Shown in pieces: positions 17,548 to 25,351 of a stretch of 46,470 nt of DNA. The stretch covers positions 1 through 46,470 of the forward strand of contig JASJEH010000013.1 in NCBI GenBank assembly GCA_030064755.1, written 5' to 3'. The DNA is from Methyloceanibacter sp. Lineage in GTDB: Bacteria; Pseudomonadota; Alphaproteobacteria; Rhizobiales; Methyloligellaceae. Every line of letters begins with the position of its first letter. Within the stretch, counting starts at the first letter, position 1. The notes beneath the pieces are model-generated. The model was not told the origin of the DNA, did not search any database, and saw nothing but the letters and a program-made list of their open reading frames with translations. Made by a program: the position numbers and the translations under genes.

Positions 17548-18090
17548 CTACTTCTTACGGAACTTGTCCAGCTGCACGACCTCGGCCGGTGGCCGCGCCA
17601 TAACCACTTCCACGGTTTCCGTTTCGCCAGTCTCTTCCGCCGGCGGCTCGGCGGGCGGACGATCATCGGATTGGTCCGCAACCACATCCGGCAACGCTGA
17701 CGCCATATGCTGGCGGGCAGAATCGTTCGCTGCGCCCGGCTTCCCGAACTGGAGGCCGAACTGCGCGGACGGATCGTAGAACGCTTTGACCGAGTCGAAG
17801 GGTATAACCAGCCGCTCGGGCACATTGGCAAAGGATAGCTTCACCTCGAAGCGCTCATCCGAGACAAACAGATCCCAAAACTGGTACTGGAGAACAACGG
17901 TCATCTCCTCCGGGTACTGTTCCTTCAAGCGCTTGGAGATAGAAACGCCCTCGGCACACGTATCGAAAGCGATATAGAGATGGTGCTCGCCCGGGAGTCC
18001 GTCGCGCTGGACTTGGGTGAGCACGTCGCGAACCACGCCGCGCAGCGCGTCTTGCGTCAGAAGATCGTATCGAATTCCATCGTCTGCCAT
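17548..18090 (-). CDS. sspB: SspB-family ClpXP adaptor (alpha type)
   Basis: A 180-residue protein. The body (IRYDLLTQDALRGVVRDVL, then HHLYIAFDT, EGVSISKRLKEQYPEEMTVV and the PERLVIPFDSVKAFYDP segment) is the SspB fold that binds the ssrA degradation tag. A proline/glutamate-rich linker (about 115-165) leads to a basic tail EVVQLDKFRKK, which fits the ClpX-docking motif at the C-terminus of SspB adaptors. I chose the start MADDGIRYD at 18090 because GGAGCGG lies just upstream; a start at 18108 is possible. It lies directly downstream of ssrA on the same strand, a functionally coherent pair: the tmRNA adds the tag and SspB hands tagged proteins to ClpXP. Confidence 0.9.
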   Translation of the reverse strand: MADDGIRYDLLTQDALRGVVRDVLTQVQRDGLPGEHHLYIAFDTCAEGVSISKRLKEQYPEEMTVVLQYQFWDLFVSDERFEVKLSFANVPERLVIPFDSVKAFYDPSAQFGLQFGKPGAANDSARQHMASALPDVVADQSDDRPPAEPPAEETGETETVEVVMARPPAEVVQLDKFRKK

Positions 18091-18129
18091 GTAATGGCGC
18101 CGCTCCATTTTTTGGCAACGTAGGCAGTC

Positions 18130-18520
18130 ACCCCGTCTAAAGTGGAGGGCTTCTGTTGCCCGGTGCCCTCCGAAACCGCGCCTAGCCTCTGCGAGGAAGC
18201 TAGGACTTTAATTTAGGCTGTCGCGCCGCATTACGCAGCGAGACGTGCCTCCGCATAGTTGTCATTGGCAACTATTAGGTTTGGCCCGATAACGGCGGAT
18301 ACCATGCCGAGCGAAAGTACGACCTTTACACCCTCGTCGATCCTATTTCGGCCCCGCCACGTTTCAGTGCTAACTCGCTAATGCCGCAAATCCCAGCTTG
18401 CGCAAATCTTAAGTTACGCATTTGCAGTCAGGAACTGAAACCTGGTGGAGCCGCCGGGTACCGCCCCCGGGTCCGAATGGTTTATTACGTCAACCGTTTA
18501 TCGCCATAGTCAGCCGAAGC
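18130..18520 (-). ncRNA. ssrA: Two-piece (circularly permuted) tmRNA
   Basis: Read on the minus strand, the acceptor piece comes first and ends with an encoded CCA at 18443-18445. Its acceptor strand CGGCTCC (18447-18453) pairs with GGGGCCG, the 5' end of the coding piece at 18355-18349, with one G-U pair. A 5-bp T-stem (CCGGG/CCCGG) with a 7-base loop precedes it. An 86-base or so spacer (about 18356-18442) would be removed. The coding piece has GGGGCCGAAATAGGATCGACG at its 5' end, then the tag frame 18231-18269: A N D N Y A E A R L A A stop. After the tag come stems CCTAGC/GCTAGG and GGAGGGC/GCCCTCC. tmRNA rescues stalled ribosomes and tags the nascent chain. Outer ends are approximate. Confidence 0.93.
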
Positions 18521-18530
18521 CGACACCACA

Positions 18531-18558
18531 TATATAAGCCTCAAACGCGTTAATTGAA
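18531..18558 (-). promoter_or_regulatory. Candidate ssrA promoter
   Basis: On the minus strand, TTCAAT (18558-18553), a 16-base spacer and TATATA (18536-18531) form a plausible -35/-10 pair. Transcription would begin near 18523, about ten bases before the likely 5' end of the acceptor piece. This is based on spacing and hexamer similarity only. Confidence 0.4.
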
Positions 18559-18587
18559 AGATCGGGAGGTGGATAACTCCCGATCTT
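18558..18587 (-). terminator. Hairpin between the PepSY gene and ssrA
   Basis: A perfect 11-bp inverted repeat, AAGATCGGGAG (18558-18568) and CTCCCGATCTT (18577-18587), with an 8-base loop. On the minus strand it is followed by TTTCAATT, a weak T-tract, so it may terminate transcription of the PepSY gene just before the ssrA promoter, whose -35 element abuts it. Confidence 0.5.
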
Positions 18588-18639
18588 CACCGCCTGAATT
18601 GGCTTGTCGGACAGTGGGTTGGCCGAGTGACCGGATGCG

Positions 18640-18900
18640 CTAGTCGCGCTTCATCTTGAGAATGCGGCCCGTGGTGGCGTCCACATGCATCTCGATGTCG
18701 TCGCCGCGGGCGTCTTCGCCCTCAACTTCCCAGATGTTCCTTCTGCGCTTGTATTCGATCTCTTCGAGGTCGACGATACCGCGGTCGAAGGCCATCTGCC
18801 GAACACGCTCGATGCTGACGCTTTGAGCAAAAGCGGCGGTGGATGTGAAAGCGAAAACGGAACAGGCCGCAAGGCCGAGGACAACTGTCAGAACACGCAT
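18640..18900 (-). CDS. Small exported PepSY-domain protein
   Basis: An 86-residue protein with a signal peptide (MRVLTVVLGLAACSVFAFT to AAFAQ) and a single PepSY-type module (ERVRQMAFDRGIVDLEEIE, then WEVEGEDARGDDIEMHVDA and GRILKMKRD). AGAAGGAGC lies five bases before the ATG. PepSY domains occur in peptidase propeptides and as stand-alone periplasmic proteins, where they may inhibit proteases or bind metals; no specific role can be assigned. A hairpin downstream at 18558-18587 probably ends its transcript. It is divergent from thyA. Confidence 0.85.
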   Translation of the reverse strand: MRVLTVVLGLAACSVFAFTSTAAFAQSVSIERVRQMAFDRGIVDLEEIEYKRRRNIWEVEGEDARGDDIEMHVDATTGRILKMKRD

Positions 18901-18996
18901 TGAATGCTCCTTCTACAAGGTCTATCGACAAAGTAGCGAGCCCGGCTGGTGAGTCTCGGCGTTCCGGACCGAAGCAATTATAGGGACACACTGACG

Positions 18997-19791
18997 TTGC
19001 GCCAATATCTCGATCTTCTCTCCCAAGTCCGCCATGAGGGTCTTCGCAAAGAGGACCGCACGGGTACTGGGACGCTGAGCCTGTTCGGGGCGCAGATGCG
19101 CTTCGATCTGAGCGAGGGCTTTCCCCTCGTGACCACCAAGAAACTGCACGTGAAATCGATCGTTCACGAGCTTTTGTGGTTCCTGCAAGGGTCCACCAAT
19201 ACACGGTATTTGAAGGAGCACGGCGTCACGATCTGGGACGAGTGGGCGGACGAGAACGGCGATCTAGGGCCCATCTACGGTAAGCAGTGGCGTTCATGGC
19301 CAACTCGCTCGGGCGGCGAGGTGGATCAGATCGCGGCGTTGGTCGAGGGCATTAAGCAGAATCCCGATTCGCGGCGTCATATCGTCAGCGCCTGGAATGT
19401 GGGTGAGATCCCCAACATGGCGCTCCCGCCCTGCCACTGCCTCTTTCAGTTCTATGTCGGCGACGGGCGCCTGTCCTGCCAGCTCTACCAGCGCTCGGCG
19501 GACATTTTCCTCGGCGTGCCCTTCAACATCGCCTCCTATGCGCTGCTCACGCATATGGTTGCGCAAGTCACGGGACTAGAACCCGGAGATTTCGTGCACA
19601 CATTCGGAGATGTGCATCTCTACCTGAATCACGTCGATCAGGCCGACGAACAGCTGTCGCGCGCGCCGCGGTCCAGGCCACGCCTTGAGATGAATCCCGA
19701 GGTCAGCTCGCTGTTCGACTTCGTCTACGACGATTTCAAGATTGTCGACTACGACTCCCATCCGGCGATTCGTGCGGAGGTGGCTGTGTGA
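18997..19791 (+). CDS. thyA: Thymidylate synthase
   Basis: Converts dUMP to dTMP with methylenetetrahydrofolate, giving dihydrofolate. The core motifs are [26 protein letters not shown], the catalytic Cys in [11 protein letters not shown], and [16 protein letters not shown]. No ATG fits the N-terminus. The TTG at 18997 (LRQYLDLL) gives 264 residues and puts the catalytic Cys at position 146, the length and numbering of the E. coli enzyme; AGGGA lies about ten bases upstream. A GTG at 18949 would add 16 residues. The stop overlaps the folA start by four bases (GTGA), coupling the enzyme that produces dihydrofolate to the one that reduces it. Confidence 0.95.
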   Translation: MRQYLDLLSQVRHEGLRKEDRTGTGTLSLFGAQMRFDLSEGFPLVTTKKLHVKSIVHELLWFLQGSTNTRYLKEHGVTIWDEWADENGDLGPIYGKQWRSWPTRSGGEVDQIAALVEGIKQNPDSRRHIVSAWNVGEIPNMALPPCHCLFQFYVGDGRLSCQLYQRSADIFLGVPFNIASYALLTHMVAQVTGLEPGDFVHTFGDVHLYLNHVDQADEQLSRAPRSRPRLEMNPEVSSLFDFVYDDFKIVDYDSHPAIRAEVAV

Positions 19792-20318
19792 CCGAAACCA
19801 TGCGCGGTGCTCGACCGGCCATCGCCTTGGTCGTCGCCATGGGGGCAAACCGCGCCATCGGCCGTGATGGAGATCTGCCCTGGCGGCTACGGTCCGACAT
19901 GAAGTTTTTTCGCAGCGTGACCATGGGAAAGCCCATCGTCATGGGTCGGCGAACCTTCGAGTCGCTCCCGCGGGTGTTGGACGGGCGCCTCAACGTTGTC
20001 CTCACGCGCGATCCTACATTCTCTGAGCCGGGTGTTGTGGCCGTTGCCAGCCTGGAGGCTGCGCTTAAGGCCGCCAAAGCCTGGGCCGCCGAGGAGGGGG
20101 CCGACGAAATCGCGGTAATCGGAGGTGAGGGCGTCTTCGCGGCGGTTTTGCCGCAGGTGGATCGCATCTATCTGACCGAGGTCCAGGCGGCCCCGGAAGC
20201 GGATACTTGGTTTCCGGCGTTGGAGCCTGGTGAATGGCGGGAGGTGTCGCGCGAAGCTTTTGAGGCAGGTCCGAAAGACGATCACGACTTCAGCATCGTG
20301 GTCTTGGAGCGCGTTTGA
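19788..20318 (+). CDS. folA: Dihydrofolate reductase
   Basis: A 176-residue enzyme that reduces dihydrofolate to tetrahydrofolate with NADPH. The family signature is clear: [20 protein letters not shown] with the conserved [14 protein letters not shown], then [20 protein letters not shown] and [16 protein letters not shown]. The GTG start at 19788 overlaps the thyA stop; an in-frame ATG at 19800 is an alternative that removes four residues. Length is slightly above the usual 160-170. The thyA-folA pair is a common bacterial operon. Confidence 0.95.
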   Translation: MTETMRGARPAIALVVAMGANRAIGRDGDLPWRLRSDMKFFRSVTMGKPIVMGRRTFESLPRVLDGRLNVVLTRDPTFSEPGVVAVASLEAALKAAKAWAAEEGADEIAVIGGEGVFAAVLPQVDRIYLTEVQAAPEADTWFPALEPGEWREVSREAFEAGPKDDHDFSIVVLERV

Positions 20319-20338
20319 GCGATTAGCGCGGCCTTCGA

Positions 20339-20367
20339 TTGCGTGGGCCCAGCGACTGCCTTATATA
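20339..20367 (+). promoter_or_regulatory. Candidate promoter for the hflK-hflC cluster
   Basis: TTGCGT (20339-20344) and TATATA (20362-20367) are separated by 17 bases, about 120 bases ahead of the hflK start. The pair sits in the only intergenic gap between folA and hflK. This is inference from hexamers and spacing alone. Confidence 0.4.
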
Positions 20368-20485
20368 ACCATCGACTTCGTGTCGCGGTTCTGCCACTTG
20401 GTGCGCCTAACTCCCCTGCGACGGGCGCGGCCAAAATCGGGCGGTTTCGCGCGACAGCCCCCTCAGAAATCAGGACGAGAAACAT

Positions 20486-21625
20486 ATGCCTTGGAGCAAT
20501 CAGAGCGGCGGTGGCGGCAATAACGGGCCTTGGGGTCCGAGGCCCGGCGGTCCCGGCGGCGGCGGCCAGCAGCCCGATCTGGAGGATATTCTGCGCAAAA
20601 GCCAAGACAAGCTGCGCCAAGCAATGCCCGGCGGCGGCGGTGGTTGGCTGCTACCGGGTGTACTGGCCGCGCTTGTTGCCGTTGTGATCGGCTTCTTTGG
20701 CTTCTTTGTCCGCGTAAACACGGACGAACTCGGTATCGTGCTGCGTTTCGGCGAGTATGTCCGGCAGCTTCCTCCAGGGCTGCATGTCCGTCTGCCCTAT
20801 CCCATCGAAGAAGTTCTGCTGCCGAAGGTCACCCGGGCCAACCGGACTGAGATCGGCATGCGCACCGCGCAAGGCGGCGGGCTTTCGGCACGGGATGTGC
20901 CCGAGGAAAGCCTCATGCTGACGGGCGACGAGAACATCGTTGATATCGACTTCGTCGTGGTTTGGAAGATCAACGACGCACCTGACTATCTGTTCAAGAT
21001 CCAAAACCCGGAAGGCACCGTGAAGGACGTGGCCGAAAGCGCCATGCGCGAGATCGTCGGCCAAAGTGATATTGAGCCTATTCTAACCGCCGCGCGCGCG
21101 GAGACGGAAGGCAAGGTACAGGCGCTCATTCAGCGCACGCTCGACTCCTACGAAGCCGGCATCGAGATCACGCAGGTCCAGCTTCAGAAGGTCGATCCGC
21201 CGGATCAGGTCATCGATGCGTTCCGTGACGTTCAAGCGGCGCGTGCCGACGAAGAGCGTCTGCAAAACGAGGCTCAGGCGTATGCAAACCGCGTGGTTCC
21301 CGAAGCACGCGGTGAGGCTGAGCGGATTCTACAGAATGCCCAGGGCTATCGCGATCGCGTGATCGCGGAAGCCAAGGGTGAGGCAGAGCGCTTTGAGAAG
21401 GTCCTGCAGGAATACGAGAAAGCGCCTGACGTCACGCGTCAGCGCATCTTCATCGACACGATGCGGGAAGTGCTGTCCAAGACGGACAAGATCATCATCG
21501 ACAAGGAGGGCGGCGGCGGTGTCGTCCCCTACCTGCCGCTCTCGGAGCTGCAACGTAAACCAACACCTTCAGCGTCGGCTCCGTCATCGCCGGCTCCCTC
21601 GATCCAGTCCGGAGGGCAGCAGTAA
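20486..21625 (+). CDS. hflK: FtsH protease modulator HflK
   Basis: A 379-residue SPFH-family membrane protein. It has a Gly/Pro-rich cytoplasmic N-terminus (GGGGNNGPWGPRPGGPG), one transmembrane segment (about 54-74, WLLPGVLAALVAVVIGFFGFF), then the SPFH domain starting VNTDELGIVLRFGEYV, a helical region (ARADEERLQNEAQAYANR, then EAKGEAERFEKVLQEYE) and a Pro/Ser-rich tail. With HflC it forms a large cage in the inner membrane that encloses FtsH and limits its access to membrane substrates. The stop overlaps the hflC start by one base. Confidence 0.95.
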   Translation: MPWSNQSGGGGNNGPWGPRPGGPGGGGQQPDLEDILRKSQDKLRQAMPGGGGGWLLPGVLAALVAVVIGFFGFFVRVNTDELGIVLRFGEYVRQLPPGLHVRLPYPIEEVLLPKVTRANRTEIGMRTAQGGGLSARDVPEESLMLTGDENIVDIDFVVVWKINDAPDYLFKIQNPEGTVKDVAESAMREIVGQSDIEPILTAARAETEGKVQALIQRTLDSYEAGIEITQVQLQKVDPPDQVIDAFRDVQAARADEERLQNEAQAYANRVVPEARGEAERILQNAQGYRDRVIAEAKGEAERFEKVLQEYEKAPDVTRQRIFIDTMREVLSKTDKIIIDKEGGGGVVPYLPLSELQRKPTPSASAPSSPAPSIQSGGQQ

Positions 21626-22566
21626 TGAAAAAAGCATCTCTGACGCTCGTACTGCTGTTAGTCGGCATTCTGGGGATCGGCGCCTATCTGACGCTGTTCA
21701 CGGTCTATGAGACCCAGCAGGCACTGGTTCTTGAGTTTGGTAAGTTGAAGCGGACGATTGCTAAGCCCGGTCTCAACTACAAGATTCCGTTCATTCAGGA
21801 CGTGGTGTTTCTTGACAACCGGCTTCTCGATCTCGACTCGGCGCCGCAGGAAGTTATCGCCGCCGATCAGAAACGGCTCGTGGTCGACGCTTTTGCACGC
21901 TGGCGGATCACGAACCCGCTCCTGTTCTACCAATCGGTGAACAACGAGTTCAACGCCCGCAGCCGCCTGAGCGATTTTCTGGAAGCGGCGCTCCGCCGCG
22001 TGCTTGGCGCCGCCAGCTTCGAGGCCGTCGTTCGGGACGACCGGAACGATCTGATGCGGAAGATCACGCAGGAAATGAACGACAACGCGGAGAAGTTCGG
22101 CATGACCGTCGAGGATGTCCGGATCAAGCGTGCGGACCTGCCGGAGGCAAACAGCCTCGCCATCTTCCGTCGGATGCAGACGGAGCGTCAGCGCGAGGCC
22201 GCGGAGATCCGAGCCGAAGGTGAGGAAGCTTCCCGCCGGATTCGCGCGAATGCCGATCGCGAGGTCACGGTTGTAAAGGCGGAAGCAACGGGTGAATCTG
22301 AGCGTATTCGTGGTGCTGGCGATGGTGAATCGAACCGCGTCTTTGCTGAGGCGTTTGGCAAGAACCCCGACTTCTTTGCCTTCTACCGCTCAATGCAAGC
22401 CTATGAGAGCGCCTTGCAATCCGGAGATACGCGAATGCTGTTGAGTCCAGACTCGCAGTTCTTCCAGTACTTCAATGATGCAACAGGGGCTGCGAGCGGT
22501 CCGTCCTCCAGCCTGCCGAAATCGGATAGGAACGCCGCTAGCCGGTCCTTGAGTACGACGCCTTAG
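21625..22566 (+). CDS. hflC: FtsH protease modulator HflC
   Basis: A 313-residue partner of HflK. It has an N-terminal membrane anchor (residues 5-27, LTLVLLLVGILGIGAYLTLF), then YETQQALVLEFGKLKRTI, the SPFH domain (LVVDAFARWRITNPLLFYQS) and the long helix around EAEIRAEGEEASRRIRANADR-like sequence. The conserved late segment FFAFYRSMQAYESAL is typical of HflC. The ATG overlaps the hflK stop (TAATG), so both subunits are made from one message in near-equal amounts. A DUF2065 gene and a DegP-type protease follow. Confidence 0.95.
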   Translation: MKKASLTLVLLLVGILGIGAYLTLFTVYETQQALVLEFGKLKRTIAKPGLNYKIPFIQDVVFLDNRLLDLDSAPQEVIAADQKRLVVDAFARWRITNPLLFYQSVNNEFNARSRLSDFLEAALRRVLGAASFEAVVRDDRNDLMRKITQEMNDNAEKFGMTVEDVRIKRADLPEANSLAIFRRMQTERQREAAEIRAEGEEASRRIRANADREVTVVKAEATGESERIRGAGDGESNRVFAEAFGKNPDFFAFYRSMQAYESALQSGDTRMLLSPDSQFFQYFNDATGAASGPSSSLPKSDRNAASRSLSTTP

Positions 22567-22579
22567 GCGGACATCAACC

Positions 22580-22765
22580 ATGGCTGACCTTGGTGTCGCC
22601 ATCGGCCTTGTGCTGGTAATCGAGGGCCTCATTTGGGCCCTGGCTCCTCGGTTGGGACGCCGTCTCCTGGCGGCGGCGTCCGAGACGCCTGAGCAGTCCC
22701 TGCGGCTCGCCGGTACACTTGCAGTTGCCGCAGGAGTGCTCCTTGTTTGGCTGATCAGGGGCTGA
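22580..22765 (+). CDS. DUF2065 (YjeT-like) small membrane protein
   Basis: A 61-residue protein with two hydrophobic helices (LGVAIGLVLVIEGLIWALA and LRLAGTLAVAAGVLLVWLI) around a short polar turn containing PRLGRRLL. Size and pattern match the DUF2065 family, which commonly follows hflC in Proteobacteria. It begins 13 bases after the hflC stop, so it is probably co-transcribed. Function is unknown; its location suggests a link to the HflKC-FtsH complex. Confidence 0.85.
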   Translation: MADLGVAIGLVLVIEGLIWALAPRLGRRLLAAASETPEQSLRLAGTLAVAAGVLLVWLIRG

Positions 22766-22918
22766 CTTCGGGCCAGCGCGGCCATGAAGCCTGTCCGACC
22801 GGTCGTCGCTGCCGGGTCAAACTTGCGCTTCCGCAAAGCTCGCGATTGTCGCTAGAGTGCGTGGTGCGAATGCTTGGCGCGGTGAGTGCATTGCACGGCA
22901 AGGGGAGCGCGCAGAGAA

Positions 22919-24388
22919 ATGTTCGGAAGATCTGGCCGGAACTGGGCTTGGTGTCTTCGCTGCGCCTGCGCCGCGCTGATCCTCGGTGCAGGCTCAATTC
23001 CGCTCGCGGCCCTCACGCCCAGCGAGACTTTTGCGAAAGGCCCAGCCTCCGTTGCGGATATCGCCGAGGGCCTGCAGGACGCCGTCGTCAACATCTCCAC
23101 GACGCAAACACTTAAGGACCGAGGCGAGGGGTCCCCAAGTCGTAACGGGCCAAAGAGTAGCCCCTTCGACGAGTTGTTCGACGACTTTTTCGACGATGAG
23201 GATTCGGACGGTTCGCCCCGCAAAGTTAGTTCGCTCGGGTCGGGTTTCGTGATCGACCCATCAGGGCTGATCGTCACCAACAATCATGTGATCGAAGGGG
23301 CCGACGAAATCATCGCAAACTTCAGCGATGGTACCAAGCTCAAGGTGATCAAAATACTCGGTCATGACCCTGAGACTGATCTTGCCCTACTTCAGGTCAA
23401 ACCGCGCAAGCCACTGAAGGCTGTGACATTCGGAGACTCGTCTGTTCTGCGCGTCGGGGACTGGGTTATGGCGATCGGCAATCCTTTCGGGCTAGGCGGC
23501 AGTCTTACCGTGGGGGTCGTGTCGGCCGTGAAGCGCGATATCAATGCGGGGCCATACGACAACTTCATTCAGACCGATGCGGCCATCAACCGGGGCAACT
23601 CCGGGGGCCCCTTGTTCAACATGGACGGCGAGGTTGTTGGGGTGAACACCGCGATCATCTCTCCGACAGGTGGATCGATCGGAATCGGTTTTGCGGTGCC
23701 CTCCAAGACGGCCGTTCGCGTTCTCAGTCAGCTCAAGGAGTTCGGTGAGACGCGCCGTGGCTGGCTTGGCGTCCATATTCAGAACGTTACAGATGAGATG
23801 GCCTCGACCTTGGGTCTAGATACGCCCAGGGGGGCATTGGTTGCGTCGGTGACGCCCAACGGTCCCGCGGACAGCAGCGGGATCAAGCCGCGCGATGTCA
23901 TACTCGATTTCGGTGGGCAGACCATCAGGTCCATGCGGGACTTACCGCGTGCGGTCGCCAGTGGCACGGTCGGTGCCGACGTTCCGATCAAGGTGCTTCG
24001 AGACGGCGATATCCTGGACGTCACTGTGACGTTGGGTCAGCTGCCTGGGTCCAAGAAGGTCGAGCCCGCATCAGGCGACTCCGATGGCGGCAGGGAGCTT
24101 CTAGGCCTAACGCTTGAGCCACTGACCGCGGATCTGCGCGCCAAGTTCGCCATCAGCGGTACGGTCGATGGTGTCGTGGTGACAGCCGTCGAACCAGGCA
24201 GTCCCGGTGAAAAAAAGCGCATCAAGGCTGGTGACGTGATCGTCGAAGTGACGCAAGAGACCGTTCGTCGCCCTGAAGACGTCGTGGCCCGGCTTCGCGC
24301 CGTGCGTGAGTCGGGGCGCCGCAGAATCCTTTTCCTTCTCGCCAACGCCGACGGCGATTTACGTTTGGTCAACGTTCCAGTTAGCTGA
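22919..24388 (+). CDS. degP: Do-family periplasmic serine protease/chaperone (DegP/DegQ type)
   Basis: 489 residues from the ATG at 22919; a GTG at 22886 would add 11. A signal segment (CLRCACAALILGAGSIPLAA) leads to the trypsin-like domain with catalytic His in VTNNHVIEG (H123), Asp in DPETDLALLQV (D154) and Ser in NRGNSGGPLFN (S228). The loop with SPFDELFDDFFDDEDSD is the acidic LA-loop region typical of DegP. Two PDZ domains follow (about 270-360 and 395-480). It degrades or refolds misfolded envelope proteins. Following hflKC, it extends a protein-quality-control cluster. DegQ or MucD are alternative names for the same subfamily. Confidence 0.93.
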   Translation: MFGRSGRNWAWCLRCACAALILGAGSIPLAALTPSETFAKGPASVADIAEGLQDAVVNISTTQTLKDRGEGSPSRNGPKSSPFDELFDDFFDDEDSDGSPRKVSSLGSGFVIDPSGLIVTNNHVIEGADEIIANFSDGTKLKVIKILGHDPETDLALLQVKPRKPLKAVTFGDSSVLRVGDWVMAIGNPFGLGGSLTVGVVSAVKRDINAGPYDNFIQTDAAINRGNSGGPLFNMDGEVVGVNTAIISPTGGSIGIGFAVPSKTAVRVLSQLKEFGETRRGWLGVHIQNVTDEMASTLGLDTPRGALVASVTPNGPADSSGIKPRDVILDFGGQTIRSMRDLPRAVASGTVGADVPIKVLRDGDILDVTVTLGQLPGSKKVEPASGDSDGGRELLGLTLEPLTADLRAKFAISGTVDGVVVTAVEPGSPGEKKRIKAGDVIVEVTQETVRRPEDVVARLRAVRESGRRRILFLLANADGDLRLVNVPVS

Positions 24389-24394
24389 ACCGGG

Positions 24395-25351
24395 TTGCCA
24401 CAGGTAAACCGAGCTCCCATCGAGAAAACCGTGTTTGACGCCGTACTCATAGCCGGCCCCACCGCGAGCGGGAAATCAGCGGCAGCTATGGCCCTTGCGG
24501 ATAGCTTGGGCGGTGCGATCATTAATGCGGACGCCATGCAGGTCTACCGCGAGCTGAATGTGCTCACCGCGCGGCCAAGCGCGGCGGATATGGAAAGCGT
24601 GTCCCATCGGCTATACGGCACTGTACGGGGGCGGGATGCATACTCCGTTGGGCGGTGGGTCGAGGATGCCACTGCGGCTATGGAAGAGGTGCGGGAGGCC
24701 GGACAGGTCCCAATTCTGGTCGGCGGTACCGGGCTCTACTTTATGGCCTTGCTGCAGGGGCTCTCACCCGTTCCCGAGATACCTGACGACGTAAGGCAGC
24801 GCTGGCGCGCGCGGGCGGCTAGCGCACCCGCCGCCGACCTCTATGATGCACTATCCGAGCGCGATCCCACTATGGCGGCACGCCTCATGCCCTCAGATAC
24901 GCAGCGTCTCGTGCGTGCGCTCGAAGTTATCGATGCCACGGGCGTGTCGTTGGCGGAATGGCAGGAAACGGCCGGCGTACCGACTCTGCGTGAGGAAAGC
25001 ACTTTGAGGATCGTCGTGGCGCCGGAGCGCGAGGATGTTTGTGCGGCGATCGACGCCCGGTTCGATAGCATGCTGCAACGGGGCGCCTTGGCCGAAGTCG
25101 AGGCGCTCAAGAACTTGCGGCTCGATCCGGGGCTTCCGGTTATGCGGGCCGTCGGCGTCCCTGAGCTCTCGGCTTACTTGGCCGGGACTGTGACGCTCGA
25201 TGAAGCGGCTGAGAAGGCCAAGACAGCCAGCCGGCGTTATGCCAAGCGCCAGATAACGTGGGCGCGGCGCTTCATGGCGGGTTGGACTTGGGGTCCGAGC
25301 AGCCAGGCCGCCGCCTCCGTTGCTCTCGTCACAGAACCCAAGCCGCGTTAA
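24395..25351 (+). CDS. miaA: tRNA dimethylallyltransferase MiaA
   Basis: Transfers a dimethylallyl group to A37 of tRNAs reading UNN codons. The P-loop is [18 protein letters not shown], followed by [37 protein letters not shown], and the late [13 protein letters not shown] motif, all typical of MiaA. The listed start is the TTG at 24395 (318 residues); a GTG at 24431 giving [16 protein letters not shown] is equally plausible and closer to the usual length. It starts six bases after the degP stop, so it is likely the last gene of the hflK operon. Its stop overlaps the kup stop on the other strand. Confidence 0.93.
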   Translation: MPQVNRAPIEKTVFDAVLIAGPTASGKSAAAMALADSLGGAIINADAMQVYRELNVLTARPSAADMESVSHRLYGTVRGRDAYSVGRWVEDATAAMEEVREAGQVPILVGGTGLYFMALLQGLSPVPEIPDDVRQRWRARAASAPAADLYDALSERDPTMAARLMPSDTQRLVRALEVIDATGVSLAEWQETAGVPTLREESTLRIVVAPEREDVCAAIDARFDSMLQRGALAEVEALKNLRLDPGLPVMRAVGVPELSAYLAGTVTLDEAAEKAKTASRRYAKRQITWARRFMAGWTWGPSSQAAASVALVTEPKPR

